Positions 1 to 7,668 of a stretch of 64,000 nt of DNA are shown piece by piece (position 1 is the stretch's first letter; the number at the start of each line of letters is the position of its first letter). This stretch comes from Actinobacteria bacterium OV450. GTDB lineage: Bacteria; Actinomycetota; Actinomycetes; Streptomycetales; Streptomycetaceae. Made by a program: the position numbers and the translations under genes. The notes beneath the pieces were generated by a model. That model had not been told where the DNA came from, did no database searches, and saw nothing but the letters and a program-made list of their open reading frames with translations. The stretch covers positions 1-64,000 of the forward strand of contig LJCW01000327.1 in assembly GCA_001298555.1 (NCBI GenBank). Reading direction: 5' to 3'.

Positions 1-968
1 AGCAGCGCACCGGGGTGGTCGTCGCCGAGCCACAGCACGACGGAGGTCTTGTCCGCGCCGGTCGGCGCGGCCGGCCGGGCGGGCCGGCCGACGAGCACGC
101 CGAGCCGCCGCAGGCCGGCGCCCGAGGTGCCCGGGTCGCCCGCGTCGGGCCGCGCCTCGGGCAGCACGCCCGAGCTCAGCACGCCCGAGCTCGGCACGGC
201 ATCCGGACGCGCGGCCTCGAAGTCGGGGTGGGTCGCCCAGGGGGCGGCCGCGCCGCCGGGCAGCGTCGCCGGGGCCTGGCTCCAGTCGGCGGCCGGTGCG
301 CCGTGGTGGAACTCGCCCGTCTGCTCTGCCAGTTCCGGGAGGGTCCACTGCCCGGTGGTCACGGGCTCGGCGCCCTGCACAGCGTCCGGGAACCGCCACT
401 CGGCGGTCGCACCGGGATCGTGCTCGTCCTCGGCCGAAGCCGAGCCCTGCCCCGCAGCCGGGACCTGCCCCGCGACCGCAGCCGCGGCCTCGGCCGCACC
501 GTGCCCCGCCACGTGGACCGGAGCCTGCGCCTGGTCCGCGAACGCCGCCGCGACCGAGGCCGGGAGCGGGATCGACGCCGGGATCGGTCCGCCGACCGGC
601 GCGGGCCCGTGGCCGCCGGACGCGGCCACGCCCGCCGGGGTCCCCGTGCCGCCGCCCTGGGGCGCCGTGCCGGCATCGGGCCACTGCGCCGGGACCGTCC
701 ACGTACCCGTCGCCGACGGATCCGCACTGCCGGAGCCCAGCGGCACGATCATCGGCGGCGGCACGTAGCCGTGCCCGGGCGCCGCGAGCGGCTCCCCGGT
801 GCCGAGCGCGTCCAGCATGTCCTGCGGCAGCTTCACGAAGGCCGTCGCGTCGGAGTCGTACTCGCCGCCCTGCGGCACCGGCTCCCAGCCCCAGCCGGCT
901 TCGGTGTGCGCCGGCCCCGCGGGACCCGCGTCGCCCGTCGTTCCGCTCACGTTCTCGTTCCCACTCAT
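1..968 (-). CDS. Partial gene, long N-terminal tail of a probable [2Fe-2S] subunit of a xanthine-dehydrogenase-type molybdenum hydroxylase
   Basis: The start is an ATG at 968, overlapping the stop of the upstream FAD subunit in a TCATGA arrangement, so the two genes are translationally coupled. The open frame runs off the left edge after about 322 residues. The visible part has no iron-sulfur motif. It is Pro/Ala/Gly-rich and probably disordered, with repeated short units of the type TG-x-W-x-x-P (TGTWTVP near residue 88, AEWRFP near 189, TGQWTLP near 206) and a duplicated SSGVL at 260-269. The 2Fe-2S assignment rests on position after a CoxM/XdhB-type FAD subunit and on my recollection that Streptomyces 2Fe-2S subunits at this locus carry such a tail. 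The cysteine-rich domain would lie outside the window. Partners would be the FAD subunit and a molybdopterin subunit further left. Confidence 0.65.
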   Translation of the reverse strand, partial: MSGNENVSGTTGDAGPAGPAHTEAGWGWEPVPQGGEYDSDATAFVKLPQDMLDALGTGEPLAAPGHGYVPPPMIVPLGSGSADPSATGTWTVPAQWPDAGTAPQGGGTGTPAGVAASGGHGPAPVGGPIPASIPLPASVAAAFADQAQAPVHVAGHGAAEAAAAVAGQVPAAGQGSASAEDEHDPGATAEWRFPDAVQGAEPVTTGQWTLPELAEQTGEFHHGAPAADWSQAPATLPGGAAAPWATHPDFEAARPDAVPSSGVLSSGVLPEARPDAGDPGTSGAGLRRLGVLVGRPARPAAPTGADKTSVVLWLGDDHPGAL

Positions 969-1867
969 GAGGTCAGCGCCCTCCCCAGGGCCCTCCGTGC
1001 CAGCACGGCGACGGTCCGCCGCAGATGCAGTACCCCGGGTGCCACCGGTTCGCCCTGGTCGGGGACGCAGGCGGCCGCGACGTACTCGCCGAAGGCCTCC
1101 AGCGCCTCGGGGGCCAGCGTCCGCCCACCGTCCCAGTCGATGAGCGAGGCCACCCACTGCTCGGCCTCCAGGGGCCGCAGCGGCATCGGGGCGACCGCGC
1201 CGATCGCGCAGCGCACCCCGCGCCGCGCCGGGTCCAGTACGAGCCCCACGGACGCCACGGCGCGCCCCGGCCCGGTGCGTCCCGTGGCCTTGAGGAACAC
1301 CTGCGGCGCGTGCAGCAGCGGCACCCGGACGAAGCCGATCAGCTCGCCGGGCCGCAGCATCTCGCGGCCGGCCAGCAGGTACGAGACCGGGATCTCCCGC
1401 CGGGACCCGCCGGGGCCGTGGATGACGAGGATCGCCTCCAGCGCGGCCAGTACGGGCAGTGCGTCGCCCGTCGGCGCGGCGGTGGCGATGTTGCCGCCGA
1501 GGGTGCCGGCGTTGCGGATCTGCGGGGGTCCGGCGGCGCGTGCGGCCGCGGCCAGGGCAGGGATCAGAGCGGCGAAATCCGGCCGTCCCATCCGCGCGTG
1601 GGTGAGCCCGGCGCCGAGCAGGGCATGTCCGTCCTGGTACTGCCAGCCGCGGATCTCGTTGATCCGGCCCAGGCCCACGAGCGCGGCGGGGCGCAGCTGC
1701 CCGGCGTTGACGGAGGCCATGAGGTCGGTGCCGCCGGCGACGGGCACGGCGGCGGGCATGGCGGCGAGTGCCGCCACGGCCTCGTCGAGCGAGGCCGGCA
1801 GCGTCACGGACTGCGCCGCCTGCGGCCCCTGAGATGAATGCAGTGCATGCGGTGCGTGCGTGGTCAA
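965..1867 (-). CDS. FAD-binding subunit of a xanthine-dehydrogenase/CO-dehydrogenase-type molybdenum hydroxylase
   Basis: The protein has 300 residues, the usual size for the medium (CoxM/XdhB) flavin subunit, which passes electrons from the molybdenum/2Fe-2S centres to an acceptor through FAD. Flavin-loop motifs are visible: VAGGTDLMASVNAG near residues 43-56 and IRNAGTLGGNIATAAPTGD near 116-134. The C-terminal CO_deh_flav_C region follows. I chose the TTG start at 1867 because the sequence just upstream on the minus strand (GGAAGGGG, then 8 bases) is a good ribosome binding site. There is no better ATG before the conserved VTLPASLDEAV segment. The gene overlaps the next one by 4 bases. The substrate (purine, aldehyde or other) cannot be told from this subunit. 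Confidence 0.88.
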   Translation of the reverse strand: MTTHAPHALHSSQGPQAAQSVTLPASLDEAVAALAAMPAAVPVAGGTDLMASVNAGQLRPAALVGLGRINEIRGWQYQDGHALLGAGLTHARMGRPDFAALIPALAAAARAAGPPQIRNAGTLGGNIATAAPTGDALPVLAALEAILVIHGPGGSRREIPVSYLLAGREMLRPGELIGFVRVPLLHAPQVFLKATGRTGPGRAVASVGLVLDPARRGVRCAIGAVAPMPLRPLEAEQWVASLIDWDGGRTLAPEALEAFGEYVAAACVPDQGEPVAPGVLHLRRTVAVLARRALGRALTS

Positions 1868-2315
1868 CCCAGCTGCCCCTTCCCGATGTCCCGGTCCCGG
1901 CGCTCACGCCTGTCCGCCGTACGGTACGTGCTCACCGCCGGGACGTGGCAACTCTGGCACATCTTCCCCCCCGCCCGGCGCGAGGGTCCCGCGGGCGCCC
2001 CCTGGAGCTTCCGGCCGTCCGGTTTCCCCCGTATCAGCCGAATCAATCCGATCCAGGAGTTTCGCCCAATACGCCTAAATCGAGCAAGAGTTCCCGACAC
2101 CCCCCAAGAACGAAGGACGTCCCGGAACGGTCCGGGGTTCCGAAGAAGTCCGAAGGATTCCGATCGGGAACGAACAGTCCGGAAGCAGCCGCGCCGCCAC
2201 CGGGTCCGCCCGTGCGGAAAGGTTCCGGCCAAACCGGTCGCACCCCGCGCACCGCCACGGCCGCACCGCGCGCACCGCGCGCCCCGCGCGCACCGCGCCG
2301 GTCCGCCCCACCCCC
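1868..2315. other. Gene-free stretch between GH20 and FAD-subunit genes
   Basis: About 450 bases without a convincing gene. The part from about 2040 to 2100 is AT-richer and probably holds the minus-strand promoter of the FAD/2Fe-2S operon, but I see no clean -35/-10 pair. Between 2236 and 2300 there is a run of CGCGCACCG-like repeats. Open frames here have compositions typical of non-coding high-GC DNA. Confidence 0.5.
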
Positions 2316-3968
2316 TCACACGTTCGGAGGTTCCCCCTCGACGGGGCGCCCGAGCACCCCGGGCCGCCGCTGCCACGGCAACGGCCCACCCGGCGGCCGG
2401 TAGTCGACGCCCAGCACGTCAAGGCGCCGGTAGTGCGGGCCCATCCGGGCCTCGAAGCCGGCGTAGTCCCGCTCGGCCGGTTCCGGCAGTTGCGACCACA
2501 CCACCTCCGCGAACGCCGCCAGCCGCGGGAACACCTGGTAGTCGACCCGGCTCCGGTTCTCCGTCACCTCGGTCCAGACGTTGGCCTGCGCGCCCAGGAC
2601 GTGGGCCGCGGCCTGCGCGGACAGCTGCGGCGGCACCGGCTCGAACCGGTACACGTCCTCCAGCGAACGCACGTACCCGATCGGCACCGGCTCCTCGGGG
2701 CCCCCCGCCTGACGGTGGTCCAGGTACACCCGCTGCTCCGGGCACATCACCACGTCGTGCCCGGCCTCGGCGGCGGCGATCCCGCCCGCGTACCCCCGCC
2801 ACGAGGACACCGCGGCGCCGGGCGCGAGCCCGCCCTCCAGGATCTCGTCCCACCCGATCAGCCGACGCCCGCGCTCCGCGAGCCAGCCGTCGAAGTGCCG
2901 GACGAACCAGGACTGGAGCCCGTCCTCCCCGTCCACCCCCAGCTGCCGGATCCGCTCCTGAGCGGCCGTCGACGCGCGCCACTGCGCCTTCGGGCACTCG
3001 TCACCGCCCACGTGCACGAAGGGCGAGACGTCCGCGGGGAACAGCTCCAGCAACTCCTCGAAGACCCCCTCATAGAAGCGCAGTACGGCCTCGGTCGGCG
3101 CGAGCACGTTCTCGCTGACGCCCCAGTCGTCCCACACCCGCAGTGCGGCGGTGTCCACGACGTCGGTGTTGCCCAGCTCCGGGTACGCGGCGATCGCGGC
3201 CTGCGAATGCCCCGGCACGTCGATCTCCGGGACCACCCGGACGTGCCGCTCGGCGGCGTACGCGACGATCTCGCGGATGTCGTCCTGCGTGTAGAAGCCG
3301 CCGTGCGGGGTCTCGTTCCACAACGGCGACGCCCGGTGCCCCCAGCGGCTGCGCGGCCGCCACGCGCCGACCTCGGTGAGCCGCGGGTGGCGTTTGATCT
3401 CGACCCGCCAGCCCTGGTCGTCCGTCAGGTGCAGGTGCAGCACGTTGAGCTTGTGCGCGGCAATGAGGTCGATGTACCGCAGCACCCCGTCCTTCGGCAT
3501 GAAGTGCCGGGCCACGTCCAGCATCATGCCGCGCCAGCCGAAGCGGGGGCCGTCCAGGATCCCGCCCACCGGAAGCCGCCAGGCGCGCCCCGGCGCGGTG
3601 GGCGCGCGCCGGTGGGCCTCGGGGCCGAGCAGCTGACGCAGCGTCTGCGCGGCGTAGAAGAGTCCCGCCGGGCCGGCGCCCTCCAGCAGCACCCACCGCT
3701 GCGTGACGTGCAGCTCGTACGACTCCGCTCCGGCGGTGCGGGCCCGCTCGGGGCGGAGCGCGAGCCGGATCACCGCGCGCCCGTCGCGGACCTCCCCCGC
3801 GGCCGGCCCGGGCAGTTCCCAGCCGGTGGCCGCGCCGAGCTCGCGGCGCAGCCAGCGTGCGGTGCCCCCGGTGCCGGGGCCGGCGTCGAGCAGCGGATCG
3901 TCCAGGACGCACTCGCCGGCCTCGCGGACGAACCGCGCGTACCGCGGCTGTGGAATCAACTCGGGCAT
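2316..3968 (-). CDS. GH20 beta-N-acetylhexosaminidase
   Basis: A 550-residue glycoside hydrolase family 20 enzyme. It releases terminal GlcNAc/GalNAc, for example from chitin oligomers or cell-wall fragments, by substrate-assisted catalysis. The N-terminal GH20b domain covers about 1-135. The TIM barrel starts at GWRGMMLDVARHFMP (144-158). The HLHLTDDQGWR strand and PEIDVPGHSQA (248-258) are present. The catalytic pair D323-E324 sits in HVGGDECPKAQW. The ATG at 3968 is preceded by GGGAGGGG on the coding strand. No signal peptide is seen, so the enzyme may be intracellular or leave by another route. It is a single-gene unit upstream of the molybdenum hydroxylase operon. Confidence 0.93.
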   Translation of the reverse strand: MPELIPQPRYARFVREAGECVLDDPLLDAGPGTGGTARWLRRELGAATGWELPGPAAGEVRDGRAVIRLALRPERARTAGAESYELHVTQRWVLLEGAGPAGLFYAAQTLRQLLGPEAHRRAPTAPGRAWRLPVGGILDGPRFGWRGMMLDVARHFMPKDGVLRYIDLIAAHKLNVLHLHLTDDQGWRVEIKRHPRLTEVGAWRPRSRWGHRASPLWNETPHGGFYTQDDIREIVAYAAERHVRVVPEIDVPGHSQAAIAAYPELGNTDVVDTAALRVWDDWGVSENVLAPTEAVLRFYEGVFEELLELFPADVSPFVHVGGDECPKAQWRASTAAQERIRQLGVDGEDGLQSWFVRHFDGWLAERGRRLIGWDEILEGGLAPGAAVSSWRGYAGGIAAAEAGHDVVMCPEQRVYLDHRQAGGPEEPVPIGYVRSLEDVYRFEPVPPQLSAQAAAHVLGAQANVWTEVTENRSRVDYQVFPRLAAFAEVVWSQLPEPAERDYAGFEARMGPHYRRLDVLGVDYRPPGGPLPWQRRPGVLGRPVEGEPPNV

Positions 3969-4072
3969 GGCCTCGACCCCTCCCGCCGTTGCAGCATGCG
4001 CAACGCACGTTTCACATGGCGCACACCGGCGCCCGTGCGGCCGACCCTAGCCCTCCCCCCGAGCACGGCAAA

Positions 4073-4106
4073 GGCCCCCGGACGCGCGCGAGCGCATCCG
4101 GGGGCC
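4073..4106. terminator. Hairpin terminator after DUF3039 gene
   Basis: Near-perfect inverted repeat GGCCCCCGGA...TCCGGGGGCC around a GC-rich loop, followed on the minus strand by TTT. It ends the DUF3039 transcript and may also insulate the hexosaminidase promoter. Confidence 0.7.
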
Positions 4107-4129
4107 TCCGGGGTCCCGGGCCGGCCGGA

Positions 4130-4414
4130 CTACTTGTCCTTGCCGCCCTTGTCCTTGTCCCCGCCGGGGCCCATGGACTCGTAGATCTCCTTGCACATGG
4201 GGCAGACCGGGTACTTCTTCGGGTCCCGGCCCGGCACCCAGACCTTGCCGCAGAGCGCGACGACGGGGGTGCCGCCGAGCGCGCTCTCCATGATCTTGTC
4301 CTTCTGGACGTAGTGGGCGAAGCGCTCGTGGTCGCCGTCGCCGTGGGACACCTGCGGCGTCGGCTCTACGAGGGTCCCCGTACCAGTCCCGCGCTCGGGC
4401 TCAAGAGTGCTCAT
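4130..4414 (-). CDS. DUF3039 family protein
   Basis: Small 94-residue actinobacterial protein. The start is the ATG at 4414 (MSTLEPERGTGT...). The conserved core is HERFAHYVQKDKIMESA followed by VVALCGKVWVP and two CxxC-like elements (C55 and CPMC near 72-75), so a single structural zinc site is likely. The tail is Lys/Asp-rich (GGDKDKGGKDK). The function is unknown; the family is widespread in actinobacteria. It sits 29 bases downstream of the YqgE stop and could be co-transcribed with it, with the terminator at 4073-4106 behind. Confidence 0.85.
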   Translation of the reverse strand: MSTLEPERGTGTGTLVEPTPQVSHGDGDHERFAHYVQKDKIMESALGGTPVVALCGKVWVPGRDPKKYPVCPMCKEIYESMGPGGDKDKGGKDK

Positions 4415-4443
4415 AAAAGCCAGGGTACCGACCCGTGTGCGGG

Positions 4444-5004
4444 TCAGTTGAGCGACGGGTCGTCCGGATAGGTGGCGACCATCGCGAGCTCGTTGCGCTG
4501 GCGGCGCAGTACCGCCCGCCACAGCCTCTCGGGATCGGGGAACGACACGTCCCCCGGCTCCGATTCCACGACGTACCAGGCGCCGTCGCCGAGCTCCGCC
4601 TCCAGCTGGCCCGGACCCCAGCCCGAGTAGCCGGCGAAGATCCGCAGCGAGCCGAGGGCGGCGGCCAGCAGCTCCGGCGGGGCCTCCAGGTCGACCAGCC
4701 CGATCGCCCCGTAGACGCGGCGCCATCCGAGTGGCCCCTCCTCGCCCGGGATGACCGCCACGCCGAGGGCCGAGTCCAGCCCCACCGGGCCGCCCTGGAA
4801 GACGACCCCGGGATCGCCGGCCAGGGTCGCCCAGGGCAGCAGGACGTCGCCGACGCCGACGGGGGTGGGCCGGTTCAGGACCACGCCGAGGGAGCCCTGC
4901 TCGTCGTGGTCGAGCAGGAGCACCACCGCGCGGTCGAAGTTCGGATCCGCGAGGGCGGGGGTGGCTACGAGCAGCCGCCCCGTCAGGGAGGACACCTCGG
5001 TCAT
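4444..5004 (-). CDS. YqgE/AlgH family protein
   Basis: A 186-residue UPF0301 protein with the full family pattern: LTGRLLVATPAL at the N-terminus, FDRAVVLLLDHDEQGSLGVV (about 23-42), NRPT, and FAGYSGWGPGQLEAEL in the second half. The biochemical role is not settled. AlgH is linked to alginate regulation in Pseudomonas, but that does not transfer here. I chose the ATG at 5004 because conservation begins there. A longer frame upstream reads as non-coding. It is divergent from murA, with about 290 bases between them. Confidence 0.9.
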   Translation of the reverse strand: MTEVSSLTGRLLVATPALADPNFDRAVVLLLDHDEQGSLGVVLNRPTPVGVGDVLLPWATLAGDPGVVFQGGPVGLDSALGVAVIPGEEGPLGWRRVYGAIGLVDLEAPPELLAAALGSLRIFAGYSGWGPGQLEAELGDGAWYVVESEPGDVSFPDPERLWRAVLRRQRNELAMVATYPDDPSLN

Positions 5005-5293
5005 GCCGACATGATCCCGCACATTCGCCCTTGAGGGGGAGCGGGGAACGGCATCGGATCGCACGCAGTTCCGGGCGCACCGCAGCAGGAAGGAGCGCGT
5101 GACCCCCCAGGCGGGCGGAATGCGACGCTCCGCCATGGGGTGGGCACGGTGGGTGTTGTGGCCGACTCATGACAGTTCTCCGGCCGCGTCGGCCTTACGA
5201 ACAAGGGGGTCGTGCCCCTTACCCTTTTCCCTGGCCCCCTGCCCACCCTCCTCTGGCTTCGCCGGGGGAGCCCCTCTCCGGAACGCGAGATTC

Positions 5294-6640
5294 ATGACCG
5301 GCACAGACAGAGACGACGTATTGCTTGTCCATGGCGGTACCCCGCTCGAGGGCGAGATCCGTGTCCGCGGTGCGAAGAACCTCGTGCCCAAGGCCATGGT
5401 CGCCGCTCTGCTCGGCAGCGGACCCAGTCGGCTCCGCAACGTTCCCGACATCCGTGACGTCAGGGTCGTGCGCGGGCTGCTCCAGCTGCACGGGGTGACC
5501 GTCCGCCCCGGCGAGGAGCCGGGCGAGCTCGTGCTCGACCCGACGCACGTCGAGAGCGCGAACGTCGCCGACATCGACGCGCACGCGGGTTCGTCGCGCA
5601 TCCCGATCCTGTTCTGCGGACCGCTGCTGCACCGCCTGGGCCACGCCTTCATCCCGGGCCTCGGCGGCTGCGACATCGGCGGCCGGCCGATCGACTTCCA
5701 CTTCGACGTGCTCCGCCAGTTCGGCGCGACCATCGAGAAGCGCGAGGGCGGCCAGTACCTGGAGGCCCCGCAGCGCCTCCGCGGCTGCAAGATCCGCCTG
5801 CCCTACCCCTCGGTCGGCTCGACCGAACAGGTGCTGCTGACGGCCGTCCTGGCCGAGGGCGTCACCGAGCTCAGCAACGCCGCGGTGGAGCCGGAGATCG
5901 AGGACCTCATCTGCGTGCTGCAGAAGATGGGCGCCATCATCTCCATGGACACCGACCGGACCATCCGGATCACCGGTGTCGACCGTCTCGGCGGCTACAA
6001 CCACAAGGCGCTCCCGGACCGCCTGGAGGCCGCCTCCTGGGCCTCCGCGGCGCTGGCGACCGGCGGCAACATCTACGTCCGCGGGGCGCAGCAGCGCTCG
6101 ATGATGACCTTCCTGAACACGTACCGCAGGGTCGGTGGCGCGTTCGAGATCGACGACGAGGGCATCCGCTTCTGGCACCCGGGCGGCCCGCTCAACGCGA
6201 TCGCGCTCGAAACGGACGTGCACCCGGGCTTCCAGACGGACTGGCAGCAGCCGCTGGTGGTCGCCCTGACGCAGGCCGCCGGCCTGTCGATCGTCCACGA
6301 GACGGTGTACGAGTCCCGGCTGGGGTTCACCTCGGCGCTCAACCAGATGGGTGCACACATCCAGCTGTACCGCGAGTGCCTGGGCGGCAGCGCCTGCCGG
6401 TTCGGGCAGCGCAACTTCCTGCACTCGGCGGTCGTCTCCGGCCCGACCAAGCTGCAGGGCGCCGACCTGGTCATCCCCGACCTGCGCGGCGGGTTCTCGT
6501 ACCTGATCGCGGCGCTGGCGGCCGAGGGCACCTCGCGGGTCCACGGCATCGACCTCATCAACCGCGGCTACGAGAACTTCATGGAGAAGCTCGTGGAGCT
6601 GGGGGCGAAGGTCGAACTCCCGGGCGGCGACCTCGTCTGA
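5294..6640 (+). CDS. murA: UDP-N-acetylglucosamine 1-carboxyvinyltransferase (MurA)
   Basis: A 448-residue enolpyruvyl transferase that makes UDP-GlcNAc-enolpyruvate from UDP-GlcNAc and PEP, the first committed step of peptidoglycan synthesis, in the cytoplasm. Two EPSP-synthase-type domains are present. The active-site lysine is in RGAKNLVPK (K28). The mobile loop reads PGLGGCDIGGRP with the catalytic cysteine at C126, so the fosfomycin-target cysteine is retained. The ATG at 5294 lies about where homologues begin. The frame is open to 5099, but that extension has no conserved sequence. Streptomyces usually carry two murA copies, and which one this is cannot be proven from sequence alone. 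Confidence 0.95.
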   Translation: MTGTDRDDVLLVHGGTPLEGEIRVRGAKNLVPKAMVAALLGSGPSRLRNVPDIRDVRVVRGLLQLHGVTVRPGEEPGELVLDPTHVESANVADIDAHAGSSRIPILFCGPLLHRLGHAFIPGLGGCDIGGRPIDFHFDVLRQFGATIEKREGGQYLEAPQRLRGCKIRLPYPSVGSTEQVLLTAVLAEGVTELSNAAVEPEIEDLICVLQKMGAIISMDTDRTIRITGVDRLGGYNHKALPDRLEAASWASAALATGGNIYVRGAQQRSMMTFLNTYRRVGGAFEIDDEGIRFWHPGGPLNAIALETDVHPGFQTDWQQPLVVALTQAAGLSIVHETVYESRLGFTSALNQMGAHIQLYRECLGGSACRFGQRNFLHSAVVSGPTKLQGADLVIPDLRGGFSYLIAALAAEGTSRVHGIDLINRGYENFMEKLVELGAKVELPGGDLV

Positions 6641-6663
6641 CCCCGTGAGGCCGCCTGACGGCC

Positions 6664-6708
6664 ACGCGAAGGCCCCCCGGCCCCACCAGGGCCGGGGGGC
6701 CTTCGCGT
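6664..6708 (+). terminator. Terminator after murA
   Basis: Long, nearly perfect inverted repeat (ACGCGAAGGCCCCCCGGCCC and its complement around ACCA), starting 24 bases after the murA stop. Confidence 0.8.
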
Positions 6709-6748
6709 GCTCCCACGGGCCCGTACCCGCCGTCCAGCGGCCCGTACA

Positions 6749-6806
6749 CGGCCCACCGGGCCCGTTGCGCCCCGCCGACGGCCGTCACGCGGCCCACCAG
6801 GCCCGT
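6749..6806. repeat. Short direct repeat between two terminators
   Basis: The 17-base unit CGGCCCACC(G/A)GGCCCGT occurs at 6749-6765 and 6790-6806, with further GGCCCGTAC copies around it. It lies in the 160-base gap between the murA and hup terminators. No gene or known element is recognised. Confidence 0.5.
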
Positions 6807-6873
6807 ACGCGGCCGCTCGACGGCCGTTCGCGGCGCCGCGCGGCCTGCGGGGCTCCGGGACCCCGGACAGGCC

Positions 6874-6910
6874 GAAGGGCGGCCTTCCCGCCCGGGGATG
6901 GCCGCCCTTC
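6874..6910 (-). terminator. Terminator after hup
   Basis: Inverted repeat GAAGGGCGGCC...GGCCGCCCTTC, about 60 bases beyond the hup stop on the minus strand. It faces the murA terminator. Confidence 0.7.
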
Positions 6911-6972
6911 GCCAGTACTGCGTACTGCTCCGCCGCTCCGAAGGCCCGTACGGGCCCCGGTTCGGGCAGGAC

Positions 6973-7254
6973 TTACTTGCCCTTGGCGGCTTCCTTGAGC
7001 TTGGAGCCCGCGGAGACCTTCACGCTGTAGCCGGCCGGGATCTGGATGGGGTCGCCGGTCTGCGGGTTGCGCGCGGTGCGAGCGGCACGGTGGGTGCGCT
7101 CGAAGGTCAGGAAGCCGGGGATGGTGACCTTCTCGTCGCCCTTGGCGACGATCTCGCCGACGGTCTCGGCGAGCGCGGCCAGAACGGCGTCGGCGTCCTT
7201 GCGGGTCACCTCGGCGCGCTCGGACAGAGCGGCCACCAGCTCACTGCGGTTCAT
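6973..7254 (-). CDS. hupA: HU family DNA-binding protein, short form
   Basis: A 93-residue histone-like protein that bends and compacts DNA as a dimer. It begins MNRSELVAALSERAEVTRKDA and contains the HU signature GFLTFERTHRAARTARNPQTG (about 46-66), with the DNA-contacting arm and IPAGYSVKVSAGSKL. It lacks the Lys/Ala-rich C-terminal tail of the long HupS type, so it is the HupA-type vegetative HU. The ATG at 7254 has GGGAG seven bases upstream. It is monocistronic with its own terminator. Confidence 0.95.
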   Translation of the reverse strand: MNRSELVAALSERAEVTRKDADAVLAALAETVGEIVAKGDEKVTIPGFLTFERTHRAARTARNPQTGDPIQIPAGYSVKVSAGSKLKEAAKGK

Positions 7255-7668
7255 GTTGTACTCCCGTGTTCAACTTGCCTTAGAGGCGTGAGATCGAAGC
7301 CGATGCTGCCAGGGCCCTCGGACAGTCCCCGGACCCGGGTCTGAACGTCAGACCCTCTCGCCCGGTTACGCATCCTGCCCCCACCAGCGGCGGGAAAGCC
7401 AATCCGGCACCCGCCAGGGTCACACGAAAAGCGCCACAGTCACGCCGCGGTGACGCTCCGTCCGCACTCGGTGGATGCGGACCGCGGACCTCGCGGGCAT
7501 CCCCGCAACCCTAGAGGCGGCCCGCCGGGCCCGCATCTCGCGACGCGCCGGGACGGGCAAGCCGTGAGGGCCGTCACAGGACCGCCGGACCCCGCGCCCC
7601 ACCGGGTGCCGGGCCCGGCCGGGCCCGTGCGGGCGCCGCGCCGGACCCCGCACCGGACGGACTGGGCG
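7255..7668. other. Gene-free region between hup and malic enzyme
   Basis: About 410 bases. The hup-proximal half is the hup promoter and leader and contains the palindrome at 7337-7355. The half next to the malic enzyme gene is extremely GC-rich with no recognisable signal or gene. Confidence 0.5.
7337..7355. promoter_or_regulatory. Palindrome upstream of hup
   Basis: Perfect 8-base arms GGGTCTGA-ACG-TCAGACCC, 83-101 bases upstream of the hup start. It resembles an operator for a dimeric regulator or a leader hairpin. The factor is unknown. Confidence 0.4.

Noticed and set aside
1864..2376. A 170-residue minus-strand frame between GH20 and the FAD gene
   Set aside because: Arg/Gly-rich composition, overlaps the GH20 end, no conserved pattern or ribosome binding site.
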